This document shows, in pieces, positions 27,000 to 36,150 of a DNA stretch of 64,000 nucleotides; the first letter of the stretch is position 1, and every line of letters begins with the position of its first letter. The translations under genes and the position numbers were made by a program. This DNA comes from Chitinophaga sp. S165 (GTDB lineage: Bacteria; Bacteroidota; Bacteroidia; Chitinophagales; Chitinophagaceae), in the NCBI RefSeq assembly GCF_003182155.1, contig NZ_QGTG01000001.1:1608991-1672990 (forward strand), written 5' to 3'. The notes beneath the pieces were generated by a model. The model saw only the letters and a program-made list of their open reading frames with translations. It was not told the origin of the DNA and searched no databases.

Positions 27000-27731
27000 A
27001 TGAAGACTATTATGAGTAATACTAATAAGATGAAAGTTGAGATCTGGTCGGATATTATGTGTCCCTGGTGTTATATCGGTAAACGGAGATTTGAAGCTGC
27101 AATGGAGCAATTCCCGGATGCCGGCACCGTGGAAATAGAATGGCATAGCTTCCAGTTGGATCCTACGATACAGTCCGGTCATGGCGACAACCTGTATGCG
27201 TATCTGTCGAAAAGGAAAGGCATTCCATATGAACAGGCAGAACAAATGAATAACCAGGTCACTGCCCTTGCCAGTACCCTGGGATTAACATACAACATGG
27301 ATGAAGCGGTAGTAGCCAATTCATTTGACGCCCACCGTCTTATCCAGCTGGCTAAAAAGCACCAGCTGGGCGATGCTGCGGAAGAACGTCTTTTCAGGGC
27401 TTATTTTACAGAGGGAAAGGATTTCAGCGATCCTGCCACACTGGTTGCCCTGGGTAAAGAAATAGGCCTGGAAGAAGGTGTTTTGCAGGACCTTGTAAAC
27501 AGTCAGGCTTTTGGACAGGAAGTGCGCCAGGATATTGCTGAAGCGGAAGCTCTCGGTGTAAGAGGCGTTCCATTCTTTGTTTTTGACCGTAAGTACGGTG
27601 TATCCGGCGCCCAGGCTTCGGAGACCTTCCTGGAAGTCCTGAACAAGTCTGTCGGCGAATGGAAAAAAGCACAACCTTCTGGTCTGGAAATAGTCGAAGG
27701 ACAAACTTGTGGTCCTGACGGGGACTGCTGA
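27000..27731 (+). CDS. DsbA-family (FrnE-like) oxidoreductase
   Basis: 243 residues with the thioredoxin-fold active site CPWC (Cys21, Cys24) after EIWSDIM, and the RGVPFFVFD cis-proline region near residue 190. A second Cys pair ends the protein (CGPDGDC). There is no signal peptide, so it is cytoplasmic like FrnE, which acts in disulphide or oxidative stress. ATG 27012 is an alternative start. It is probably controlled by the divergent HxlR regulator. Confidence 0.88.
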   Translation: MKTIMSNTNKMKVEIWSDIMCPWCYIGKRRFEAAMEQFPDAGTVEIEWHSFQLDPTIQSGHGDNLYAYLSKRKGIPYEQAEQMNNQVTALASTLGLTYNMDEAVVANSFDAHRLIQLAKKHQLGDAAEERLFRAYFTEGKDFSDPATLVALGKEIGLEEGVLQDLVNSQAFGQEVRQDIAEAEALGVRGVPFFVFDRKYGVSGAQASETFLEVLNKSVGEWKKAQPSGLEIVEGQTCGPDGDC

Positions 27732-27789
27732 CATACTGTTGTCATCGTCGTATCTTTCCTTTGTACTGGAAAATCAACAATACTACCCG

Positions 27790-28854
27790 ATGACAGCAAA
27801 AAACCTTCTGCAACAACGACTTACAAATCAGCAACTGATAAGCCCTGTTTTCAACTCCGCACCGGAACTCGTACACTGGTGCGGAGCTGTACAGGCGCAG
27901 GATTATGAAATGTCCAAATGGGCAGTCGGGATGCGATTGCCTGCTGCCACTGCTCAACAGATGGAAGCCTCCATCAGCGGCGGGGAACTTGTCCGTACCC
28001 ACATTCTCCGACCTACCTGGCACCTTGTTCACCCTAAGGACGTACGCTGGATGATGACCCTCACCGCTCCTTATATAGCTCAGTCAATGGGTACCTACAA
28101 CCGGAAACTCGAGCTGGATGATGCCGTGTTCCGGAAAAGCAATAAAGTATTCGAAAAGGCCTTAAAAGACGGCAATCAGTTGACCCGGCCCGAACTGACG
28201 GCTATATTGAATAAAGCGAAGATCCCGACGAATGATCTCAGGATGAATTTCCTGCTGATAAAAGCGGAACTTGATATGGTGATCTGTAACGGCGCAAAGC
28301 GGGATAAACAGATCACGTATGCCCTGTTTGACGAACGTGTTCCTCCCGCAAAATCCCTGACAAAGGAAGAAGCGCTGGGTACACTTGCTCTCCGCTACTT
28401 TAACAGCCACGGCCCCGCCACACTTAAAGACTTCATTGGCTGGAGCGGCTTACCCATAACGATGGCAAGACAAGGCCTCAACCTCGTAAAAGATCAGCTA
28501 AAGAGTGATACCGTTTATGATCTTGAATACTGGGGCCCCTCCGATGCGCCTGCTATCAAAAGCCCGGATAACAACATACTGCTCGTGCCTAACTATGACG
28601 AATATCTCGTCGCATATAAAGACAGGGATGTGATCTACGACGGACTACATGATGATCATCTGAGTCGTGAAGGCAATCCTCTTTTCAATAATGTCATCCT
28701 CATCAGGGGACAAATAGCCGGTGTCTGGAAACGCACCATAAAAAAGAAAGAGATCGTGATGGACCTGCAGATGTTCACTCCTCTCAATAAAACAGACCAG
28801 GCCAGACTGGATAAGGCAGTAGCGAAGTACAAAGAGTTCATCCACTTACAATAA
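27790..28854 (+). CDS. Winged-helix DNA-binding protein, AlkZ-like DNA glycosylase family (HTH_42)
   Basis: 354 residues from ATG 27790; the upstream extension is not protein-like. The HTH_42 family signature is present: VHWCGAVQAQDY near the N-terminus, then RTHILRPTWHLV and a C-terminal NYDEYLVAYKDR region. The Q35-A-Q37 motif matches the catalytic Q-x-Q of AlkZ, a glycosylase that unhooks azinomycin crosslinks, rather than the Q-x-D of YcaQ/AlkX. It may excise bulky alkylated bases. It starts 58 nt after the oxidoreductase gene. Confidence 0.8.
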   Translation: MTAKNLLQQRLTNQQLISPVFNSAPELVHWCGAVQAQDYEMSKWAVGMRLPAATAQQMEASISGGELVRTHILRPTWHLVHPKDVRWMMTLTAPYIAQSMGTYNRKLELDDAVFRKSNKVFEKALKDGNQLTRPELTAILNKAKIPTNDLRMNFLLIKAELDMVICNGAKRDKQITYALFDERVPPAKSLTKEEALGTLALRYFNSHGPATLKDFIGWSGLPITMARQGLNLVKDQLKSDTVYDLEYWGPSDAPAIKSPDNNILLVPNYDEYLVAYKDRDVIYDGLHDDHLSREGNPLFNNVILIRGQIAGVWKRTIKKKEIVMDLQMFTPLNKTDQARLDKAVAKYKEFIHLQ

Positions 28855-28874
28855 ATATGCGTTAAATTGGGTAC

Positions 28875-30203
28875 ATGTTCACCCGTCTAACCAGATTATT
28901 GTCCGCCGCCATTTTCGTTTGCTGTTCACATGTTGTATCGGCACAACGTGGAGACTCACTTAAAGCTGATATCCGATATCTGAAAACAACACTGGAGGCT
29001 GTCCATCCCGATCTTTATGCTTATACTCCCCAGGCCAGAATAGAGCAGTTGTTTGACAGTTGTTATCAGCAGTTGCACGATGATACGGACGACAGGCAAT
29101 TCTACGGTATTATCAAGAACCTGTTAAGTGCTGTTAAAGACGGTCATTTATCATCCGGGGCTTCGCCACGGTTCGCACAAGCTATTCATTCGGTAAACAC
29201 CTATCTCCCATTGATCATTTACTTCAAAGGAGACAGCATATTTATCATCAACAGCGTTGACAGCAAGATCCCTGCAGGCAGCCGCCTTATCAGTATCAAC
29301 TCTCACCCCGCTGATGCCGTACGGGAAAAGCTGTTAGATTATCTGATGTCAGATGGCTACGGTACCAGTAAACAACAGCTGACGCTTAATCAGAATTTCT
29401 ATTTCTATTATTATCTGGCTTATGGCCATTCGGCGGGATTTACTGTTGAATATGTTACTCCTTCCGGAGATCATAAAACGGTTGCAATGCCTGCCGCCGA
29501 AGAAAAAGTCATCAATACACTGAAGGTTCCCGCGGCAGAAAAGCCTTTGTTATCCGCCACTTTTACGGACGATAAGATATGCATTCTTAGTATCGGTTCT
29601 TTCGATGAAAAAGATTTCCAGAAAGCGCAGCTGAATTACCCCTCTTTCCTTGAAAAGACCTTCAGGAAAATAAAACAGGAACGCGTACAAAAACTCATCA
29701 TCGATCTGCGGGATAATGGTGGTGGTATGGACGAATATGGCGCCATGTTATATTCCTACCTCACCAGGCAACCGTTCCGGTATTACCTCTACCTGGAAAA
29801 AGATAAAAAGAAACTATCGGGAAGGCCAGGCCTGGGCCGGCAACAAGCTGCTGCTATCCCTTATAGCGGGCCGCTTTGGGTATTAACGGACGGACTGACA
29901 TATTCTGCAGCGGCAGAATTCTGCTCCGTTGTATATAGTAATCACAGAGGCACTTTTATTGGTCAGGAAACCGGAGGAACATATGAAGGGAATCACTCCG
30001 GACAAATGATCACTATCGAGCTTCCCGCCAGTAAAGTAACTGTCTGGATCCCGACAACCAAATATGTCATGGATGTGACTCCCCCAAAGTATCCCGGTCG
30101 TGGCATTATTCCCCACCTGCAGGTGCAGGCTACGCCGGAAGAGTATATGCGTCATGAAGACAGGGTACTACAGGAAGGTCTGCGGCAGGCCCGTTCCCGT
30201 TAG
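28875..30203 (+). CDS. Secreted S41-family serine peptidase (tail-specific protease-like)
   Basis: 442 residues with a signal peptide ending in VVSAQ. It has an N-terminal helical domain with AVKDGHL (about residues 90-100), then the S41 core: LIIDLRDNGGG, TDGLTYSAAAEF with Ser344 as probable nucleophile, and IGQETGGTYEGN. No convincing PDZ domain is visible, as in many Bacteroidota S41 proteins of this size. It should act in the periplasm or outside. It starts 20 nt after the AlkZ-like gene and ends 6 nt from the convergent efflux operon. Confidence 0.85.
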   Translation: MFTRLTRLLSAAIFVCCSHVVSAQRGDSLKADIRYLKTTLEAVHPDLYAYTPQARIEQLFDSCYQQLHDDTDDRQFYGIIKNLLSAVKDGHLSSGASPRFAQAIHSVNTYLPLIIYFKGDSIFIINSVDSKIPAGSRLISINSHPADAVREKLLDYLMSDGYGTSKQQLTLNQNFYFYYYLAYGHSAGFTVEYVTPSGDHKTVAMPAAEEKVINTLKVPAAEKPLLSATFTDDKICILSIGSFDEKDFQKAQLNYPSFLEKTFRKIKQERVQKLIIDLRDNGGGMDEYGAMLYSYLTRQPFRYYLYLEKDKKKLSGRPGLGRQQAAAIPYSGPLWVLTDGLTYSAAAEFCSVVYSNHRGTFIGQETGGTYEGNHSGQMITIELPASKVTVWIPTTKYVMDVTPPKYPGRGIIPHLQVQATPEEYMRHEDRVLQEGLRQARSR

Positions 30204-30209
30204 TAGCTA

Positions 30210-31382
30210 TTAATGTCCGTGCTCATCTTCTTCTTCGGTGTTCCTGAGCTTAGCAAATAATGCATAAGCGCCCTTTACAACAATGTCTGCGCCTTTGATA
30301 TCAAAGCCCGGTGGCATGATCACTTCCGTATAGCCTAATTCGCTATTGCCCTTTTCAATGGGTAACATCTCATAGAGATAATTACCTTCTGCACCGGCCT
30401 CACGTCCCTTCGCAACAAAAACACAGGGCTTGCCTTCAAACTGGATGATCGCTTCATCCGGCAGGGCATTCACCATGGCATTACCGATCTCGATCCACGC
30501 GGTGAGGTACATACCGGGCAACAGTTCCCGGTCTTCATTATCCAGATGGCAGTGCACCTGCACCGTACGTTCATTACTGATCTCACGGCCGATGAGGTGT
30601 ACCCTGGCAGTACGCTGTGTTGTTTCATTAGCGAGCGTAAAACGGACCCGTTGTTCCAGCTTCAATTTGGGAATATCTTTTTCAAAAACGGTGAGTTCTG
30701 CATGCAGGTGCTCTGTATTGACGATCTCAAATAATTTATCAGTCGGGTTCACATAAGCGCCAATGTTGGTATTCACGGCCGTTACGTAACCTGTAATAGG
30801 GCTGTACAGCTGGATCACACTCTGGATAGTTCCACCATTCAGTGCTGCCATGTCAATGTTGAGCAACTTCAGTTTTTCCTGTAACCCTTTAATACGGGCA
30901 GCGTTGGAAAGATAGTTTGCTTTGGCCTGCTGGAATACTTTCTGTGCGTTGACGTTCTCTTTAGCCAGGGCTTCCTGGCGCTCATATTCCGCCAGCAGGT
31001 ATTCCTGCTGACTTTTATTCTCCAGGTAGTCCTGTTGTAGCTGAATGAGATCAGGATGCTGCAGGGAAACAACCAGCTGTCCCTTACGGATCAGCGTACC
31101 TTGCAACAATTCCGTGTTCTTTACGAAAGCCCCGAATGGTGCGGAAATAGTGATCATACTTTGCGGCGGCACATCCAGCTTGCCATTGGCACGGATATTA
31201 CTGCTGATCTGTTTAGGTGTTATTTTCCCCGTCTGCACGCCTGCAGTGGCATACTGCGCGGGTGTCAATTCGGCTATCACACCATCTGCCGCAGCATGTT
31301 GTTCTTCCGGTGCTTCTTTCTCCGTCTTATTACCGCAACCGGCTAAAACAACAGCCAGGGCGCTATATATAAGATACTTCAT
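30210..31382 (-). CDS. RND efflux periplasmic adaptor (CzcB/CusB type) lipoprotein
   Basis: 390 residues with lipobox LAGC near residue 16. It has a barrel-sandwich half-motif (IRANGKLDVPPQ), a long alpha-helical hairpin (about residues 105-175), a second lipoyl half (LYSPITGYVTAV) and a beta-barrel with membrane-proximal domain. It bridges the inner-membrane pump and outer-membrane factor. The C-terminus ends in acidic and His residues (EEEDEHGH), which may bind metal. It lies 11 nt after the fused pump gene. Confidence 0.9.
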   Translation of the reverse strand: MKYLIYSALAVVLAGCGNKTEKEAPEEQHAAADGVIAELTPAQYATAGVQTGKITPKQISSNIRANGKLDVPPQSMITISAPFGAFVKNTELLQGTLIRKGQLVVSLQHPDLIQLQQDYLENKSQQEYLLAEYERQEALAKENVNAQKVFQQAKANYLSNAARIKGLQEKLKLLNIDMAALNGGTIQSVIQLYSPITGYVTAVNTNIGAYVNPTDKLFEIVNTEHLHAELTVFEKDIPKLKLEQRVRFTLANETTQRTARVHLIGREISNERTVQVHCHLDNEDRELLPGMYLTAWIEIGNAMVNALPDEAIIQFEGKPCVFVAKGREAGAEGNYLYEMLPIEKGNSELGYTEVIMPPGFDIKGADIVVKGAYALFAKLRNTEEEDEHGH

Positions 31383-31393
31383 AGTTCTATTGA

Positions 31394-34300
31394 TTATTGC
31401 TGTACGTTCAGCATTTGTAATGACAATACCGCGTTGTTATAGTCACGGATAGTTTGCAGATAGGCCTCCCGGATGTTGAACACTTCCTGAAGACTTAACA
31501 GGTAAGTAGTATAACCTACATCCCCCTTTTCATAGCCCAGCAATGCCTGTTTCTCTATCAGCATGGCATTGGGCATGGCAGTTTCCCGGTAATAATCCAG
31601 GCTGCTCTTATAGCGCGAGAATTGTGCGATGGCCTGCTGCCACCTGCTTTTTAATTCAACATTTGACTGTTGATAATTGAAGTCAGCCTGTATCCTGCGT
31701 TGTTCAGCAGCCCGCACCTTTGCACGGAAAGGGCCTAACCATAAAGGGATGGAAACACCTGCATGCCATCCCTGAAAACGGTCGCCGCCTTTGGCAATAG
31801 CAGTACCGGCACTATTCAGCGGAGTAGCTATAAGCGACTGGTTAAAATAACCCAGTGACAGGTCAGGCAGTAGCGCGTTAGCTTCCAGCTTCTTTTCCTT
31901 TTCCTGTATAACCACTTGTTGCTGTTGCCACTGCAAGGCAGGATATTGCAGCAGTTGCGTAGTATCTCCCATTGTACCTGCGGGCAATGGCTCAAGGACT
32001 TGTTTGGTAATGGTTAAAGGAATTGCACTGCCGGAAAGCCCTTGCAGATCGGCCAGTAATACCTGTTCCTCTGCAAAGCTCTGTCTGTTCAGATGTTGCA
32101 TTTCGGCCAGTCTTGTAGTAGCGGCTGTTTTCTCCAGTAAACCGGTTTCACCGGTCCTGAACCTAAGATCGGCGGCTTTTACAAATCGCTGGTAGATGCT
32201 ATCCTGCTGTTCCAGCAGTTGCCTGTACGCATAGAGGTATTGCAGCTGATACCAGCGTTGTTTCACCTGGAATATCAGCTCATGTTTAGTCGCTGCCTGT
32301 TGCAGTTTGCTTCCCTGTAGTTGCGCATCGTACAAGGATGCACGTGCACCGAATACAGAAGGGAAAGGAAGCCGTTGTGTGACGGTAATGTTGTTATCAT
32401 TTTTTACATAACTGTTGTACTGACCGTACATTAATCCCACATCCGTTTTGGGCAACTCACCGGCGGTCCGTTTTAACTGCTTGTAATATCCTACCCCGGC
32501 CTCCGCAGCCTGCAGACCTTTGTTTTGCTGTAATGTAAGCTGTAGCAGCCCATCCAGCGTAAGCGGCTGCTGTGCACGGGAGAGCATGGGAAGGCCTGTC
32601 AGCAGTAACAGGATGATCACTGTTTTAGACATGTTTCCGGAACCTTTTATTTTTTCAGATAAGATGTATAAACAAGGCAATACGAACAAGGTGAGCAAGG
32701 TGGCTGTTATCAATCCACCTATGACTACCGTGGCTAATGGCTTTTGTACTTCAGCGCCGCTACCCTGCGATAAAGCCATAGGCAGGAAGCCCAGAGATGC
32801 TACCGTAGCGGTCATGATCACGGGACGCAAACGGGTACCTGTGCCTTGCATCACGATGTCGCGCAGGTCAGTTAGTCCTTCTTTGCGCAGACGGTTGAAT
32901 TCAGCAATGAGCACTATTCCATTCAGTACGGCTACACCGAAGAGGGCTATAAAACCAACAGCGGCTGAAATGCTGAAAGACATCCCCCGTAACCATAAAG
33001 CAACAATACCACCAACTGCCGATAAAGGGATGGCGGTGTAAATAAGCAAGCCCTGTTTTACAGAACCAAAAGAGAAATAGAGGAGCACGAATATCAGAAG
33101 TAAGGCTACCGGTACGGCGACCTTGAGGCGGGACCTTGCTTGCTGCAGATTCTCAAATGCACCTCCATAGGTTACATGGTAACCGGGAGACATTTTTACC
33201 TTCTGACCGACCTTCTGCTGCAACTCATCCACAATGCTCTCCACGTCCCTGCCACGTACATTGAACCCAACAACAATACGCCGTTTGGCGTCATCCCGCT
33301 GGATCTGGTTCGGGCCGACTTTCAGACTGATCTCCGCCACCTGGTTCAGTGGCACCTGGTTGCCATTGGGTGCTGTAACGTAAAGTGCAGATACGTCTTC
33401 CAGGCCTGCACGGTTTTGTTTGTCCAGTCTGACCACCAGGTCATACCGTTTCTCGCCCTCATAAACGGTCCCTGCACGCTGACCGGCGAAAGCAGTATTG
33501 ATCACGGTATTGATATCTTCTATATTCAGACCGAAGCGCGCTATCTGGTCACGATGGTATTGCACCACGATCTGCGGCAGGCCGGAAGCCTGTTCTACAT
33601 ACAGGTCTGTCGCACCGCGTATACCGCTTACCACGTTGCCTACCTTACGGGCATAAGCAGCCAGTCTGTCCAGATCTTCCCCATAGATCTTTACGACCAC
33701 ATCCTGACGGGCGCCGGTCATGAGCTCATTGAAACGCATTTGTATGGGTTGCTGGAAACCGAAGTTCACACCGGGGATAGCGGCTAATGCCTCCGTCATT
33801 TTTTCTGCTAGTTCATCTTTGTTGCCGGCCTTCGTCCATTGCGAGCGTTCTTTCAGGGAGATGATCAGGTCACAGGATTCAACGGGCATCGGGTCTGTCG
33901 GGATCTCGGAGCTGCCTATCTTCCCAACCACTTCTTTCACTTCATCGGGGAACTGCTTCAGGAGGATCTCTGCTGCTTTACCTGCCACGTCTATTGTTTC
34001 ATAAAGGCTGCTGCCTGTAAGCAATCTTGTTTCCACGGCGAAATCTCCTTCATCAAGAGAAGGTATGAACTCCGCACCCAGTCGTGTGAACAATAACAGG
34101 CTGGCGCCAAATAAAAGCACGGCGCCAACGATGACAGTCCGTTTGAAGTGCAACACAAATACCAGCGCTTTGCTATAAATGCGATGGAAAAAATCCATGA
34201 TCCTGTCAGATATGGTGCGTTTATGCATGACTTCTTTACTCAGGAATAATGCACTGGCCATCGGCACATAGGTCAATGAAAGGATAAAGGCACCTAAAAT

Positions 34301-35752
34301 GGCAAATGAGACCGTTTGAGCCATTGGGCGGAACATCTTCCCTTCAACCCCTGAAAGCGCCAGAATGGGCAGATAAACGATCAATATGATGATCTCTCCG
34401 AAAGCTGCCGATGTTCTGATACGGCTTGCCGCCGTATAGACTTCATCATCCATCTCGGTTTGTGTGAGCTGTGTGCCTGTTTTACGTAATCCCAGGTGAT
34501 GCATGGTAGCTTCCACAATGATCACGGCGCCGTCTACGATCAGACCGAAGTCAATAGCACCGAGGCTCATCAGGTTACCGGATACATTGAAGAGTGTCAT
34601 CATACACACGGCGAACAACATGGCCAGCGGAATAACGGAAGCTACGATCAGGCCTGCCCGGAGGTTGCCAAGCAGTAACACCAATACAAAAATGACGATC
34701 AGTGCACCTTCCGCGAGGTTACGTACAACCGTATCAACGGCCTTGTTCACCAGTTTGGTCCTGTCCAGGAAAGGCTCTATCAATACGCCTTCCGGTAAGG
34801 TCTTTTCTATCTGTTTTATCCTTTCCTTTACATCCCTGATCACGGCCGACGAGTTGGCCCCTTTCAGCATCAAAACAATGGCCCCTACCCTTTCTCCTTC
34901 TGCATTACGGGTCATAGCACCGTAACGGATGGCATGGCCGTAGCCTACCTTACCTACATTATCGATCAATACGGGTATACCGCTGCTATGTGTTTTTACT
35001 ACTACGTTACCGATATCTTCCAGGCTGCCTATCAGTCCTTCACTACGGATAAACCAGGCGTTAGGGCGTTTGTCGATATAAGCGCCTCCTGTGTTCTGGT
35101 TATTCTTTTTAAGCGCATTGAACACATCGGTGATACTGAGGTCCATGCTGCGCAGTTTCTCCGGATCCAGGGCTATTTCATATTGTTTGAGATAGCCGCC
35201 AAAGCTGCTCACATCCGCCACTCCCGGAACACCCAGTAATTGCCTGCGGATGATCCAGTCCTGAATACTACGCAGTTCCATGGCGTTATATTTCTTTTCA
35301 AAACCAGGCTTCGTATGCACTACATATTGGTATATCTCTCCTAATCCTGTGGTGACAGGCGCCAGTTCAGGATTACCTACCCCTTCGGGGATCTGGTCTT
35401 TGACGGTCGTCAGTCGTTCGCTGACCTGTTGCCGGGCCCAGTAAACGTCGACACTTTCCTTAAAAACCACTGTCACCACACTTAATCCGAAACGGGAAAA
35501 GGAGCGTACTTCAGTGATACCCGGGATGGATGCAACAGATTGCTCCACCGGGAATGTAACAAGCCGTTCTATGTCCTGTGCCGCCTGTGAAGGTGCTGTA
35601 GTAATAATTTGTACCTGGTTATTTGTGATGTCGGGCAAAGCGTCAATAGGCAGTCTCGTGAGGGAGTAAATACCCCACGCGATCAGCCCGACGACAAAGA
35701 GTATTACGATCAGTTTATTCCGTACGGAAAAACTGATGATCTTATCGAGCAT
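31394..35752 (-). CDS. CzcA/CusA heavy-metal RND pump fused to a TolC-like outer-membrane factor
   Basis: 1452 residues. Residues 1 to about 1035 form a complete HME-RND transporter, with TM1 after MLDKIISFSVRNK, the LPDITNNQVQ start of the porter domain and a second TM block near 870-1030. At residue 1041 a new hydrophobic sequence resembling a signal peptide (MSKTVIILLLLTGLPMLSRA) begins an OEP/TolC domain that runs to the end with long helices. Such fusions are known in Bacteroidota. No separate outer-membrane factor gene is in the operon. Substrates are probably divalent or monovalent metals such as Co, Zn, Cd or Cu/Ag. The frame has no stop across the junction. Confidence 0.9.
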   Translation of the reverse strand: MLDKIISFSVRNKLIVILFVVGLIAWGIYSLTRLPIDALPDITNNQVQIITTAPSQAAQDIERLVTFPVEQSVASIPGITEVRSFSRFGLSVVTVVFKESVDVYWARQQVSERLTTVKDQIPEGVGNPELAPVTTGLGEIYQYVVHTKPGFEKKYNAMELRSIQDWIIRRQLLGVPGVADVSSFGGYLKQYEIALDPEKLRSMDLSITDVFNALKKNNQNTGGAYIDKRPNAWFIRSEGLIGSLEDIGNVVVKTHSSGIPVLIDNVGKVGYGHAIRYGAMTRNAEGERVGAIVLMLKGANSSAVIRDVKERIKQIEKTLPEGVLIEPFLDRTKLVNKAVDTVVRNLAEGALIVIFVLVLLLGNLRAGLIVASVIPLAMLFAVCMMTLFNVSGNLMSLGAIDFGLIVDGAVIIVEATMHHLGLRKTGTQLTQTEMDDEVYTAASRIRTSAAFGEIIILIVYLPILALSGVEGKMFRPMAQTVSFAILGAFILSLTYVPMASALFLSKEVMHKRTISDRIMDFFHRIYSKALVFVLHFKRTVIVGAVLLFGASLLLFTRLGAEFIPSLDEGDFAVETRLLTGSSLYETIDVAGKAAEILLKQFPDEVKEVVGKIGSSEIPTDPMPVESCDLIISLKERSQWTKAGNKDELAEKMTEALAAIPGVNFGFQQPIQMRFNELMTGARQDVVVKIYGEDLDRLAAYARKVGNVVSGIRGATDLYVEQASGLPQIVVQYHRDQIARFGLNIEDINTVINTAFAGQRAGTVYEGEKRYDLVVRLDKQNRAGLEDVSALYVTAPNGNQVPLNQVAEISLKVGPNQIQRDDAKRRIVVGFNVRGRDVESIVDELQQKVGQKVKMSPGYHVTYGGAFENLQQARSRLKVAVPVALLLIFVLLYFSFGSVKQGLLIYTAIPLSAVGGIVALWLRGMSFSISAAVGFIALFGVAVLNGIVLIAEFNRLRKEGLTDLRDIVMQGTGTRLRPVIMTATVASLGFLPMALSQGSGAEVQKPLATVVIGGLITATLLTLFVLPCLYILSEKIKGSGNMSKTVIILLLLTGLPMLSRAQQPLTLDGLLQLTLQQNKGLQAAEAGVGYYKQLKRTAGELPKTDVGLMYGQYNSYVKNDNNITVTQRLPFPSVFGARASLYDAQLQGSKLQQAATKHELIFQVKQRWYQLQYLYAYRQLLEQQDSIYQRFVKAADLRFRTGETGLLEKTAATTRLAEMQHLNRQSFAEEQVLLADLQGLSGSAIPLTITKQVLEPLPAGTMGDTTQLLQYPALQWQQQQVVIQEKEKKLEANALLPDLSLGYFNQSLIATPLNSAGTAIAKGGDRFQGWHAGVSIPLWLGPFRAKVRAAEQRRIQADFNYQQSNVELKSRWQQAIAQFSRYKSSLDYYRETAMPNAMLIEKQALLGYEKGDVGYTTYLLSLQEVFNIREAYLQTIRDYNNAVLSLQMLNVQQ

Positions 35753-35773
35753 GGATTTAATTTAAAGATGAAT

Positions 35774-35802
35774 AAAGCAATAATATGGACGTATTATGCT
35801 TT
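35774..35802 (-). other. Intercistronic hairpin between the small DUF6660-like gene and the pump gene
   Basis: AAAGCAATAATA (35774-35785) pairs with TATTATGCTTT (35792-35802) with one bulged A. It covers the stop codon of the small gene and no T-run follows on the minus strand, so it may tune mRNA stability or pump translation rather than terminate. Confidence 0.35.
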
Positions 35803-36069
35803 GGGAGGGTTCCAGCAGTTCGCTGTGTAACCGGGAAGAGAGATGGCCCGGAACTCAGTATACGGGGTGTGAATGATATTCGTGATGAGCTCTATCTGTA
35901 CCGCCTTTTCTATGACGACAGGTACTGAGCAGTTATGGCAACTGAAGAAGGGAGAACAAATTCCCTGCGGCTCATCATGCCTGTCCCCTTCGCAATTATC
36001 AAAATTGCAACAGGGGATGACTGCCATCAGCAGTACATAGATCGATATGATCAATGTAAGTACTTTCAT
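35794..36069 (-). CDS. Small secreted Cys-containing protein, DUF6660-like, leader of the efflux operon
   Basis: 91 residues: a hydrophobic N-terminal segment (MKVLTLIISIYVLLMAVIP) followed by a Cys-rich stretch with CC, C..C and SCHNC. Small proteins of this type commonly precede CzcA-type pumps in Bacteroidota and are classed as DUF6660. The Cys and His residues suggest metal binding at the membrane or in the periplasm (inference). It is the first gene of a three-gene operon with the fused pump and adaptor. Confidence 0.7.
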   Translation of the reverse strand: MKVLTLIISIYVLLMAVIPCCNFDNCEGDRHDEPQGICSPFFSCHNCSVPVVIEKAVQIELITNIIHTPYTEFRAISLPGYTANCWNPPKA

Positions 36070-36150
36070 AATGCCGGGTCAAATATAGGTCAATCATCAG
36101 ATTTAATTGTAATGAAAGATTGCAACACTGTTGTCAGTAAGAAAGATCCG

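Noticed and set aside
32600..32660. Frameshift or missing stop explaining the CzcA-TolC fusion
   Set aside because: Both halves are in one frame without disturbance and such fusions are known in Bacteroidota; raw reads would settle it.
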